A DNA stretch of 64,000 nucleotides from Colius striatus (Eukaryota; Chordata; Aves; Coliiformes; Coliidae). Both the position numbers and the translations under genes were made by a program. Positions 47,726 to 60,300 of this stretch are shown piece after piece (the first letter of the stretch is position 1; every line of letters starts with the position of its first letter). The notes beneath the pieces were generated by a model. The model was given only the letters and a program-made list of their open reading frames with translations. It had not been told where the DNA came from and did not search any database. The DNA lies in assembly GCF_028858725.1 (NCBI RefSeq), contig NC_084760.1:54895367-54959366 (forward strand), written 5' to 3'.

Positions 47726-49029
47726 ATTCATGTCGTGGTTTGGCCCAGCTACCACAGCAGCACCATGAGAGTCTCTAACTCGACAGTCTCTCACTCGGTG
47801 CCCCCATTCACCCCCCACCTTGTTAGAATGGCGGAGGCCCCAGCGAAATGAGAGTAAAAAGATAAGCAAGATTGTTGTGGATTGAGACAAGGGCAGGGAG
47901 GGCTCGCTGCCAATTATGGTTCTGGGCAAAACAGACTCCAGTACTCGACTTAGAGAGGAAAGTAGGAAAATTTATTCCACAAGAAACAGAACGGAATAAA
48001 AGTAAAAAGGGAATAGGATGATGAGAAAATTACAACCAGCACTTTAAGATCTCTCTCCCCCATCCCTCCTTTCTTCCTGAGCCCAGCTCACTGCTCCCGA
48101 TATCTCTACCTCCTCCCCCACTCAACGGCTCAGGGGGGCAGGGAATGGGGGATGTGGTCAGTCTCTCACAGATGGGCTCTGCCGCTCCTGTCTTCTCAGA
48201 TGAGGACGACTCCTGGCATTCTTCCCCTGCTCCAACACGGGGTTCCTCCCCCCGGGACACAGTCCTTAATGAACTTCTCTGGTGTGGGTTGTTCCCAACA
48301 GCTGCAGCTTCTGCTGATACAGGCAGGGTCCCTCACACGGGACGCAGTCCTTGGTGAATACCTCTGGCGTGGATTCTTTGCCACAGTTGCAGTTTCTGCA
48401 GCTGCAGGGTCCCTCTCTCGGGACAAGGCCTCTTCTGGGCATAAGTTTAATGAGGTGCTTTGTCGTGGGTTCCTCCCCACAGTTACAGCTGTGGATATTG
48501 GGTCCCTTCCACGGGACACGGCCTCCTTGGGCCATAATTTTAAAGAAGAAAATCACTGCCCCTGGCTTGGGATCTGCAGTGAAGTGAATCGCTGCCCCTG
48601 GTCCAGGGCCAGCTTTAACAAGATGAGTCTCTACTGCCCATGCGGGGTCTTTAAAGAAATGAAAATAAATCTCAGCTTCACCAGTTCTCTCCGTAGAATG
48701 CAGGGGAGTCTCTGCTCCAGCACACCTCCTCCTCTCTTTCATCACTGACCTTGGAGTCCTCATGGTTGTTTCTCTCACTGTTCCTACTCCTTGCACCACC
48801 ACCAGCCAGAAGAAAAAGAAGGGGCAGAAGATGGAGGAAGATGGAGGAAGACACCTCCTCTTCTGGCTTCTTCTTAAAAAGTGATCGTGGAGGCGTCTAA
48901 TTGGCTCAGCCCCAGAAGTGAGTCTGGCTCTGAGCTGGGGAGAGTTGCGAGCAACTTCTTGCAGGAGCCATCTTTATAGCCCCTTCCCCCTTACCAGAAA
49001 AGGCTGTCATGTCAAACCATGACAATTCA
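47726..49029 (-). mobile_element. Solo ERV LTR (family A relative) with U3 tandem repeats
   Basis: The LTR spans 47731-49024 (1294 bp) and on the minus strand runs from TGTCATGGTTTGACATG to GGGCCAAACCACGACA. Perfect 5-bp duplications ATTCA lie at 47726-47730 and 49025-49029. AATAAA words near 47975-48000 (minus strand) and a U5 with GGCAGCGAGCCCTCCCTGCC relate it to the LTRs at 32.4 and 43.7 kb. It is longer because of a GC-rich internal tandem array. Frames of 198 codons (plus) and 178 codons (minus) follow from that array. Confidence 0.92.
48254..48600. repeat. Degenerate tandem array inside the LTR
   Basis: Units start with GGGAC(A/G)C..CC at 48254, 48339, 48420 and 48513, so the unit lengths are 85, 81 and 93 bp. 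Each unit carries TGGTGTGGGTT- or CGTGGATTC-like words, a CCACAGTTGCAG-like word and a GGGTCCCT junction. The array lies in the U3 part of a minus-strand LTR, where repeated enhancer units are common. Confidence 0.75.
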
Positions 49030-49924
49030 TTAGATATACTATTTATTATGGCTATTGCAGTCAACACTACATGATTTACAACAACTTAAGACTGATAGAA
49101 GTGGTAATATTCTTGACTTTTTGCTAATTTGTTTCACTTAACATGAGTTTGTATCTAGAGTACAAGTGAAGAGATGCCTATGATTTGATTATACTATAAA
49201 TAGTAATAAGAAAAGATTTAAATTCCTGATGCTTGCATCTGCAAGTGACTCCACAAGTAGTCACTTACCATTCACATTTGGGGTTTTCTATGTCTTAAAC
49301 ACATATTAATGCCTTTTATGGAAGTGGCATCAACTGGCAGCATGTCCCTAGGTAGTGTTATTAATTGATACTTGTTCTATTAACTTCTAGAGATAATTAG
49401 ATCTCAAGTGATCTACGTACCTGGTTTTACTGCTGGTGATCATCATCTCCAAATGAAAACATGAAGGTTTGACATACATTCTCTGAAATTGAAATTGTTG
49501 TTAAAACAATTGTTCTATCATATTGCCCAGGAGGAATTGACCAACTCAATTATAAGTAATCACTCACTTCATATACAAAACTGACTGACATCTTTAATGA
49601 AAAATTTCTGTGTGTAGGTTTATTGACAAATGGATATAGCATATTGCTCTCAGAAGAGACAGAACACTTTAATAGAGTAATATGAATGGTAATGAAGACC
49701 CTGGAAGACAATTAATAACAATTAATTAGTTGTACTGAGAGATCTTGAAAACCCCAGGCTACTAGCCAAATCAGTACTCTGTGTACACTTTGTGTTTTCA
49801 TAGGTAATGCAGAAATCCCAGTATACGAAAAAAAATAAGGACTAACCTTGTGAGATGCCTTTGTTGAAATCTAATTGATTTTTCAGATATTCCAAGCTGA
49901 TAGATAGTGAAGCAAGCATTCATA
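49030..49924. other. Intergenic, nothing identified
   Basis: AT-rich unique sequence with no feature recognised. Confidence 0.5.
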
Positions 49925-50385
49925 GGTTAATAGATTAGCTTGATATTTAAGGTTTGGAGGGGACCTTAAAGCTCATCTAGTTCCAACTCCCTGCCATGGG
50001 CAGGGACACCTTCCACTAAATCAGGTTGCTCAAAGCCCCATCCAGCCTGGCCTTGAACACTTCCAGGGATGGGGCATCCACAGCCTCCCTGAGCAACTTA
50101 TTCCTGTGCCTCACTCATCCCCACAGTGAAGAACTTCTTCATAATATGTAATCTAAAACTATCTTCTCTCAGTTTGAAGCCATTACTCCCTTGTCTTATC
50201 ACTACATGTCCTTGTAAAAAATCCCTCTCTGGCTTTCTCGTAGACTCTTTCAGGTATTGAAAGGCTGCTATCAGGTCTACCCAGTGCCTTCTCAGAAACT
50301 CCACCTCTTTTAGCCTGTATTCACAGGACAGGTGCACGAGCCCTCTGACCATCTTCCCGCAACTTATCTTGGCTTTCACTAGAAA
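49925..50385 (-). mobile_element. CR1 LINE fragment, divergent subfamily
   Basis: The plus strand carries GGAGGGGACCTTAAAGCTCA, CATCCAGCCTGGCCTTGAAC and GGGATGGGGCATCCACAGCC. The minus strand encodes FRLHIMKKFFTVGMSEA near the 3' side. The terminal tail is lost. This 3' UTR (CTTGAACACTTCCAGGGATG type) differs from that of the other copies in the window. Confidence 0.92.
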
Positions 50386-50651
50386 ACTAAAACAAAACCA
50401 AAATTTCTGGTCAGTTTGTCAAAGTCTGAAAATGTTATGGCAAGTAGATAGTATGGACCACAATCTAAAAGACCTTGAAATATATTTCAAGAATCGTGAT
50501 TATTTCAGGTGAAAACCCTTCAAAACTCACTAATTCCAAATTCTCACATATTGACTTCTCAAATAAGAGAAGAATGGACATAATAAACCAAAACTCTTGA
50601 TGTCGGAGTGACACTTTTTAACATTTATAGTTAATTCTTGCATTCATTTCC

Positions 50652-50673
50652 TTTTTTTTTTGGGGGGGGGGGG
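50652..50673. repeat. T10-G12 homopolymer junction
   Basis: Ten T (50652-50661) are followed directly by twelve G (50662-50673), the longest G run in the window. It could form G-quadruplex or triplex structures and is prone to length change. Confidence 0.9.
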
Positions 50674-50790
50674 CAGAGTAGATCCACAAAAAAGTATATT
50701 GCTTTTAATAGCTGCGTTTGCTTGAATTTGAGTGCTTGTGTTTGAGTTTGCATATTTGAGGATATGTATAGGCTGATGGTGGCATAAGAA

Positions 50791-51060
50791 ACCCACGAAT
50801 CTCAAAGGCTGCGCAGCGCCTGTCTGATAGGAAGCGTGTTGGAATACAGAGATCCGTGACTGCAGCCACCGATCTGCACCTTCCTTCCTCTCGCAGGTTT
50901 CCTTCGACCCCGTGGCATTTGCTCTATTTTCACGCAGCCTTTACCAAGGCTCCTTGGAGCAGCACTGCCGTGACCGAAGGTCTTCTTGGTCTCACATCTC
51001 CCCCTAGTGGAACCTAGCCGCAGCGTGGACCTCCTGCCTGCCCCCGGGTACCCACCGTCC
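50791..51060. promoter_or_regulatory. Isolated CpG-rich block with CTCF-like motif
   Basis: By hand count there are about 16 CpG in 270 bp, against about three in the 400 bp before it. It is not a recognised repeat. TCCCCCTAGTGG at 50999-51010 matches the reverse CTCF core GCCMYCTRSTGG at 11 of 12 positions. A minus-strand frame of 90 codons runs through the block (basic, MPRGRRKPARGRK...), but I recognise no protein. It could be an orphan CpG island, an insulator, or a retroposed gene fragment. Confidence 0.4.
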
Positions 51061-54000
51061 CCAAGATCTGACAAAACTTTTCCAGTTAAATCTTAGTCTC
51101 GAATCAATTCATCACTAATGTTGATAATATTTAAATTTCTTAGAATAATAACACAGCCATCAATTACACTTTTTAAAAAAAATAAAAGATCTTCTTTTTT
51201 GTGTATTTTAATGTGCACTTATGTTTGGTGGGTTTTTTTCCTGAATAAAGAGCTGCTTCTGTATTTAGATGTGGCTCATATCTGAACAAGGACAATACAG
51301 AAATTTGTGTGTGCTGTCTTTCAGCATCTTCCAGGTTAATTTGCTGTGTTTGCAGATGGCACCTTTTCCTGGCCTCCAAAACTTCAAACACTGTTTAGGA
51401 TTGGGATGTTAAAAAACCCACTAGACACTTTGCCCAGTAGCAGTTACTCTTCTTGGCACAATCTGAAAATTGTGTCTCAAATCTATCTGTAACTTTGGCT
51501 TCAAGAGCTGCATAGCAATGTGAGCTTGTAGTAAAACTGGTAATTAACAGTGACAAGAGGATAGACTACATCTTGGCATAACTTTTAGAATTGAGAGAAA
51601 GATCTTTGCTTTAAAGGCACACAACGTTTATGTTGCTGAATTATGTTTCAGGTCTTCCTGTACTGCTGTACAGAGCTCAGAAGCTCCAAGTCAGCAACTG
51701 ACATGCCTGGAGGCATCTAATTTTCTGAGAAGTCCCGTAAATTGCTTCCTGTTGTGATTGCATAGGAGCATGATGCTTTTGATATCATGAGGCTGGTTTG
51801 TGCCTCAATCTGAGAAGTCTGTGTAAGGAAAGCATCTTTCTAAGCTAGAATAAGAATTTGAATAGGTTCTTTTTGTGGTGGTCATCAGTGTGATGTGATC
51901 ACACTTGATTAGCATTGCAGTCTTAGGATCCTTATGGATTTGATCTGCAAAGCTCATTGTTATCCTGCTTTCCTGAATATTTTTTAGTATCTTAAAAAAA
52001 TAAGTCTGGCAATGATGCTCTATATTTTTTTTAATTCTTTCACTGCTTTTGTATTCACTCCCAAGTTGAAAACTACCAACCATATATGGCTGTATGAAAA
52101 TAAACCTTCCTCAGGACAATTTGTAGAATAAAAAGAAGCAATATTACCAGCCCTGCACTGGGAAGTATGCAAATGAGACAAAAGAAGTTTTACACATTTT
52201 AAAGTGTGTAGTATTGCCTTAAATGTATTTCCCTAGATTTCAGGAATGTTCAGGATACTTGTATGTAATATATTTTTATGTCCGACTTTGAATCTACGCA
52301 TATTCACCGTAAGAGCAAACCACTTTTTATAAAACTCATGGAAAGTTGTTATAGCAAAGACCGGTGGTAAAAGTGGGCTGTTTTATGATGGTATATAACA
52401 CCAGGGCTTCCAACCCATAGGCCAGCACTTTTCAGACAGTCTGCAGGTCAAAGCTGATTGCATATCAAGGACTTTAACAATTTCACACTGAGACTTCCAC
52501 ATTTCCATTTCAAAGGCTGGTAGAGACCCTATTTGTCCTTGATGTAGAAATTCTACTTGCAATCAAGTGGTATTGAGGGCAGGGAACAACAGTTGAATAA
52601 GTAACGAAGATCTATTTATGTGCCATAGAAAAAAAAAAATCAACCCAAAAACGTGCAGGTGCATCGGTATCACTTGACTCTACATGAATTTATAAAATGA
52701 TCTGTGCTTTATGCAGTGGTTTCATGAAGTAATTCAAAGAATTTTACTTTGGTTTTAGCGTTTTACTTGCAGCTTATAGTGTATATTTCCCTTTCCTGTG
52801 CCTAAGATTAGCCCTCATTTTCTGCCTCATTTGGCTAATCAGCATGATCTTCCTTTATAAATAAACATTTTTTGTGGTTTCTTCTACACTTTTAGCTTAG
52901 CTGGCTTCATATCCATGACTACTTTCTGAGTTTTAAAAAGGAATTTACCCAGAGAAGTGTAAACAGTGATTAAAGAAGTTAATCTGGAATGTAGTAATCA
53001 CTCACAATTTCCATAAACTAGCATGCAATGGGTGGCAAATGCAGTTGTGAGGCTCATGTAGAACTTGTGCTGTGCCATTTGAAATTGTCAGAAGTAAACA
53101 TACTTTCTTCAACACATTGGTATGTATACTTATTCTATCTTTAAGAGTATTTTATGAAAATCAAGTCACCAGCATACTGTATTCTAAGTTTCCTAAAAAG
53201 TAAAAGCAGCTTTCTTGCATAGTGTGTTGTAAAGTCTTTGAATTTCTACCTTGTATCTTACATTTAGGGAAACCTTTTTTTTTTTTTTTAAAAAAAAAAA
53301 AGCACAAAACGAAACATGATGTAAATTTCCTCAAATTTCATTTTTGAAGTATGATTATTTTTTTCTGTTTTTCATTGAGTGGAGATAATGAACTGAGGAT
53401 AATTCAGTACATGAAGAAAGGCAGTTATTGCTTACTACTTGGAAAATATACAAGTTCTTCTGTGTGAAGAGTGGGGTAGGCATTCAGCTTTTCCCTTCCG
53501 AGCCTCTTGTGAGATAGACAAGACAGGAAACCTACAGTTTCACATATCTTTTTTATCATTTTATATGTTCCAAAAATATAAAACTAAGAAAGAATAATAG
53601 TTCCACAAGATTGTAAAACTACATTGGCAAATAGTTACTATGTGAACTTTGTACCAACCACAAAATAAATTCCTGAAATAGAATTGAAAACGTATATAAG
53701 AAAGATATTTAAATATGTATCAATTTTTTTAATGTATATATGAAATCCTGAATAATGTTTCTGAAACTGTGAGCTTCTGCACTGAAATGTAGACTTAATG
53801 AAAACAGTGGGGAAAAAAGGACACTTGCAGGGTGAAAACCTCATTTTCTGCCTTACTGGTCTGAGTGCTTGGCAGGGTGAAGAAAGGCCAGAATCTTGTT
53901 TCTCTGTATGACGTTAAACTACTAGTAGAGGTAATACAATACCATCTCTCAGACATTAAACAGTTTCTTTGGATTTCTCTGCATTAAGAAGGAGCTCAGG

Positions 54001-54212
54001 TTCCCTAGGGAGAGATGTCATTCCACTCCTGGAGTTTCTGGGCATGCTCAAAGAAAATTGGAATAAAATCAGGAGCTTTAGCTACACAGTTGAGGGCTCA
54101 AGTTCTGGTTCAAACAGAAGCATGTTAGTCTTCTGTAAATATTGTCACTTTTTTTTTTCTTTTTTTTCCCCCTGAAGTATCTTTCAGGTTAATTAACTTT
54201 TCAATTATTTTT
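51061..54212. other. Intergenic, 3.2 kb, nothing established
   Basis: AT-rich unique sequence. An octamer-type ATGCAAAT lies at 52167-52174, and a T15/A12 palindrome at 53275-53301 is listed separately. No repeats or exons were recognised. Confidence 0.5.
53275..53301. repeat. T15-A12 self-complementary tract
   Basis: Fifteen T are followed directly by twelve A, a perfect snapback of 12 bp with no true loop. It may be where two oppositely oriented A-tailed insertions met, or simply slippage. Confidence 0.9.
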
Positions 54213-54330
54213 CATAGAATCATAGAATCATTTAGATCAGAAAGGACTCTAAGATGAGCAAGTCCAGCCATAATCCTAGCACTGCCAAATCCACCACTAA
54301 ACCAGGTCCCTAAGCAAGTGCCACATTTTT
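54213..54330 (-). mobile_element. CR1 3'-end fragment
   Basis: It opens with CATAGAATCATAGAATCATT and continues GAAAGGACTCTAAGATGAGC, AAGTCCAGCC and CACTGCCAAATCCACCACTA. It has the same 3' UTR type as the copy at 25.96 kb (CACTGCCAATCC). Confidence 0.92.
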
Positions 54331-57300
54331 TAAAAATAATACAACTTACCCTACAGGAATAAAAGACACATCCATTTTCCTTCAGTTGTCCTCTGTCTTG
54401 CCAAATAAAGCAATGTCTCGGAAAGCTGAAGGTACTGTTTTAAACTTTACACTCAGCAAGGCTTGTAAGCAAATTTACTACATTGCAGGCAAGTCTTCTG
54501 ATCACTAAATAATTATCAAAAGCCTCAGTAGCAGCAGCAGTAGAATCACAGGTGACCTCAACTTGTAAGATGTGCATGATTATAGAATCCCCATATGACG
54601 TGAGAAGCCCCATGTGGCAGCCTATCCCAGGTAGAAATATGGGGCCTCTATAGGGACGACTATGAGGGTACATCTGCTTTCTCGGGGTTTCTGACTAGAG
54701 TAAGGATGGGAAGAGGACTCTACACAGCACAATGTGGGGTGGTTATAAGATGCTGAGTGCTGCGAGTGCTGCCAGAGCTTTTCAGAATTTCATGCTTTTC
54801 CAGAGCTTAGTAATCACTGTGGGAAGAATTGTGTACCTTGCTTTCTCCTTGTTTGTAGTAGAACCTAAATTCTGTATTAATTCTCATTCTGAATGCTTAC
54901 ATTAAATCATCCTTAAAAAGAACTCAAATAAGGACACTTTACAGGAAATAACACCTTACTGGTTTGGCCTCCCAGATTTTACTTAGATTTTAGGCAGAAT
55001 AATATCCAATATATAACCTTGATTGACTGTGAGAGCACTGAATTAATTCTTACAGTCCTATCTTTTGAAAATATTCTGTAAATAAGCAGTAGTGTGTGAT
55101 TATTAGTATCCATTTTGATTCTCACTGTGATTAAGTTTAGAAAAACTATGCCTATGGATAATTCACCAGTGTTAATTTTGAGAGCAGGTAATGGAAGTTG
55201 TCTCTTTTTAATGCAGCCTCATAATTTCAGTAGCCGAAAAATACTGCTATCTCTTATGTTTTCCCTTATGCATCATTCATGTTTGCTGAACAGTGCCAGT
55301 TCCCAGCCTGAGTTGTGCAGTCAGGGATTTTCATGTTCCTTATGCCTTGTTTGTACTTGTCATTAAATTACTCATACACTGTGTAACTGGACTACTTTTT
55401 TTTTTTTTTTAAGATCAGTTAATTTAAAAATTTCAGAGAAATTAAGTAAATAATGTACATACGTTTAAATTCAAAGCAAGCTGCTAGACTTCATGTTCTT
55501 TACTGCCTGGGAAAAGGACTCATAGGTTATACTGAAAGACCCTGTTCTGGGAGAGTCTTATAACAGAAACTGCTAATTCCAGTAGATTAATTTTTCCATT
55601 TGTTTTCCCAAAGCTGTTCTTATGGGAACTCCTTAATTAGCAGTATATTTTTAATCAATTTGTGTTTTACCGGCAGTCAACCCTATTAATAATTTTCACT
55701 TGCTTTTATGTAAAATTTCTTGATGTTCACTTCTTTGCAGACCCTTTATTGTCTACAACACAGTTAATCCTGCAGATTGTGAAAAGAAAGAAGCAATTAT
55801 GCTCCTCAAATGATTCAGGTCAACATATATGCAGCTGCACAGCAAATGGCAACAGAATGACGTGGAGAAAATGAGAGGTGAGGAAACTCTTGAAACGTTC
55901 ATGTCCTCAAACACCCCTGTGATTCTATTAAGAAGCCGACTGAGCATGTCTCTGTCTTTCAGCAAGGAACTTCTCATGTACCCTGCTTCTGTTTTTCAGA
56001 AATCTTTTGAAAGAATGTATTTGAGACCCATTCTCCTAACTGACATTAAATTTCTCTTGTCTGCAATGTTAAAAATCTTAAACCGAGTGGAAAGCTGATC
56101 CTCTTTGTTTCTGTATCAGTCGTGTAGGGAGAAGACTTTAAAATTACTGGCATAGGCTGTCTGCAGGTGAGTGAATATAGTCACTCAGATAAAAGTAAAT
56201 GAACTCACATATCCACCTAAAAATTATTGCATCTACAGGGAAACACTGCCCATAAGCATTCTCTGATCCTGTGATGAATTAAAAAAATAAATTAAATGAA
56301 TAATGTGGGTAACAAATCTTATTAAAATGTGTCAAACAGTTAATGAGAGCTTATAAATAATTTTTTCTAGTTCTATTTCTGTGTAGAAAGTGGTAGGAAA
56401 AAAGGGACTTATTTCCAAATATTAAATAATTTGTAGACTGACTAAAAAGTTCATTTTGATCTTCTGGATAAAAAGTACTTTTGATTAGATTTCAATGTTT
56501 ATGTAAGTACTCAAGCAGCTCAATTTCATTCACTGTAACCAATAATATTTTCTAACTAAATATAAAAATGTTCCTCTGTGACAAAAATACAGTGTCATCT
56601 TCAAATGCAAAGTGAAACTCTGGAATCATTTAGATGAGAAGATCAAAAAAACAAAATGAAATAAAACTTGATGATATTCTGAGGACAGGGTGGAAAAGTC
56701 AAGATTTCTTGAGAGAAAGGGAGTTCACCCATTTCCCCTTGGCTTTTCTGACATGGCCAAAGTAACCAAACTTTGTGTCTCTCCGTTTAGCCACGTGTGA
56801 AACTCACCAATTTCTGCAAGTTTTCAAAGACTAACACAGAATTGCAGCTGCAGTTTTTAAAGCCTGGATAAAAAGTATCAGAAATATGTAAAAATGAATA
56901 ACTTTTTCTAAATAGCCAAAGCACAATGATTATTGCACACATTATTTTCTGTTTGGTAATAAAGAAAATATTTTTGCTCAACGAAAGTGCAAAAAATATC
57001 TTCAAATGGTTCAGAATTTGGACAAGGTGGCCACTGTTTTTCTTTTATTTGTACAGATTTCTATTATGAAGTTTGACTGTATAGTCTTTACTTACATTGT
57101 CAGGTAGTACTTAATGTATGCAGATGGATTTGTTTCAGTGAAGTTACCCGTCAGAGTAAACAGCAGACGGTGTCAATATAGCTTCAGAAATATTTATTTA
57201 TTTCATTGCTAATGGATCAGTCATTGCAAATTCCTCTAAAGAAAATCAGAGATTGTTTTGTGAAAAGCTACATTACTTTCACACTATATTCCTCTGTAGT

Positions 57301-60300
57301 TTGAAAACCTAAAATGCCCATATTTGTTCTGAAACACTTTCATCCTTTGGAACCAAATGACTGGAAAAACCTCACCACCAATATAGAGAACTAAAAGGTC
57401 ACAAAAGTCCGTGAGATCATCTCAGTGCAAGATTTTTGAAAGTGAAATGGAAAATAAACAAAAAGCTTAACTGACATTCAAGATCCAGTATAATTCATGT
57501 TTATTTTCACTGTGTACAGAAGGTGGAGCCAAATTCATAAGTATCTACAAACTCATACTTCATTCCTTGAATGGTCTTTTAGTGTCTTTCTAGAGGGGCA
57601 ACTAGCTAAGAGGAGATATTTATTGGAATTTGTTACAATGTTGCAACAAATTGTTTGGAGACCAACTTTTCTGGTGTTTAAGCTATCTGTAAGGAGATTT
57701 AGAAGTTTCTTGGCAGAGCTGAAGAGCATCTTTGTCTCCATGTATTGCTCTTCTTTTCTGTCCATCAGCAAGCCAGGAGCAAATTTGTATTTCTAAAAGC
57801 AGCAGAAAGTAAGCAAGCTAAGAATCATCATGAAGAAGCTGTGGTGAGATCTTTGTGGTATAAAGTGGCAAGCACAGAGTAGCACAAAGAAGAGAAAGGA
57901 AACAATCACTCTAAACTTTGAACACTGTATTTTCCTTCTCTGCAATCTTCATAAATTTTAAAAAGAAACATCCATTTAGCTTTTTTCACTGACAGATGAT
58001 ATTTCAAAAAGCAAATAGAGAACAGGATAGAACAATTTTGGGCTTGAAGGATGGGTCTTGGCATTAAGAAGTTTCTCTTCTAATCCTTGTTGTACCATGA
58101 GCTATGATTCAGAAGAGCTGCTGATATTCTCCATGACAAACTCCTGATCTCCGTGAAAGAGGTCAATATAACATAACTTTTTCTATGTAAATATTTAGAA
58201 AACACTATGAGCTTCTAGACAGATGACTGTACAACAGTACAAAATATTTCTGGAGAACAGTGACCATTTGCTTAGGCCAGGCTCTGATCTGATGGCATCT
58301 GTCACTTAGAACTTCTGCAAACTTTCATGTGAGCTGCTTCAGTTTTGATGTATTTCCAGCAGGGTCTCATTTAAAATAGCATTTTTTTTCTTTTGCAGGC
58401 AGATCAGTAAGAGCAGAATCTAAATTACACTGACCAAGCCTCCTTTTCCCCTGGGGAAATAGCCTCATAGGAAATGAGACCAGCTTCAATAAGGATTGAC
58501 AAATGTGCTCACTAAGAAAAGTCTTATCCTTATCCTACTTTTTATTATTACTGTCCTTAACGATTATCAGAAAATACTCTCTTATGTGTTATGTGCTATG
58601 CCACCCAAGTGGGAATAGCTACCATCTTGAGGGATGGCAATTGCCTTTAACTGCCTTTGCTTTGAACATCCTATAACCTTTTGAAACTCACAAGAGACTG
58701 AAGCTGTGTTTTGCAGAACTCCGGGTTCCAGTGGGCTCTGGCCTAATCACCCCACCTGAGAGAATGTGCAAGCACTGTGACCAGCAGCTTCAAAGCTGCA
58801 TTACATTTCTACGTGATGTAAATTCCTTAAACAAGTGAAAAACACTGGCTGCTTACAAAAAAATCATTAGTCTGCACATTTATGTGCTTAGGTAATCAAG
58901 AAATACCGCATTACTGTTCCTTGGACGTTCTGAGCTTTACCTGAGTAGGGCATGTAACAGGGTCACGCATTATTCACAAGTCTGTTTTTAATGCCAAATG
59001 AGTGAGAAGGGATACTGGTGAAAATGTGCTGAAGCTTACATGCCATACAGGGACATGGGTGACTGCACAGCTGCCTTGAAAGGCACACAAGAAAATCTGT
59101 ATTATATGTGTATATTAATCTCACTTTACTGTACATTCATCTTAGTTTACTTGGTCCATGGACTCCTCTCCTAAAATGCACAGGATGAGGACAGTGCTGT
59201 GCATGGCAGTACTGGGAAATGAATTTTGCAAACAAATTAAAAACAAGCGGAGACATGCTATTCATCTTAAAAGCTCTATAAATCACAGACATGTTTAACT
59301 GGGAGTAGACCATGAACCCCCTCTGGTATCAAGGGAAAATTTTGTAATGGTCAAAGGACTCGAGAGCTTTCCAAATGAAACATTCACTAGGGCTTTTCTG
59401 GCAAATCATGTTACTAAAATATTTTGAGGGAGTACTTGGTGGTGATATGAGAAATAAGTTTCTGTATAGAATTCAAAATTCTATACTTGTGTTCAGGTAA
59501 TAAACAGAAAACAGTGGAGTGAGTTCTGAATTAACCATGGATCTGTGTCAAAGGCTGGAAATACTAAATAATCCAATTTATGGTTCCCTTTGTTAAGTTT
59601 GTGTAGCAGTACTACAGGCTCTGAACTATTTCACTGATTCAGCTGAGGATTCAGCAGAGAGTGGATAGAAGTCCTGTGGAAGTCACCCCAAGATTCAATT
59701 CCAGAAATGCACTTGGCAGAGCCTGGACTCCAGCACTACATTTGGGTTGCAGTTCAAACATGCCTTTACAGATTGTGCTTAAAACCAAAGACAAACAGGT
59801 TCCGGAATCCTAGCATTGCTGTGATGAAAGATTGCTTTATAAGATGGTGCTGTTTGCTACAAAAGGCAAAATGTCCATGGATAGCAATATAGGTCTCAGA
59901 ATTCTCTGGGCTTCAAAATCTATAGCGTAAAAAGGGTCTATGTTCCACCATACAAGGCTTCAAATCTAACTGGGATCTTCATTCTCATCTCTTTGTAACT
60001 AAGAACAGACTTGCAAATATCTGAGCTCTGACACCTCTCTGCTTTCCTGTTGAACACAGCTTCAGCTGAAGAGGGATTGTATTTGAAGACATTTATTCAA
60101 TCTGAAAATCTTATTTCCATTGCAATGCAAATAAGTGTGAGACTTTCTGGTAATCTTGTTAAATGGTAAATCATTGCATCATCTGAAGCTGAACATGTTT
60201 TGGTGATAGACTATGAAACATGATCCTGGACACCTATTTCCAAAGTCTAAAAGATATTTCCAAGGTATTTTTGTTAGGACTAAGAAAAATTCATCTTAAT

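Noticed and set aside
48152..48802. Long ORFs (198 codons plus, 178 minus)
   Set aside because: They lie wholly inside a solo LTR and follow from its GC-rich tandem repeats. They do not resemble gag, pol or env.
57497..57796. 99-codon plus-strand and 72-codon minus-strand frames
   Set aside because: Neither shows a family, splice sites or repeat identity. I keep them as chance frames.
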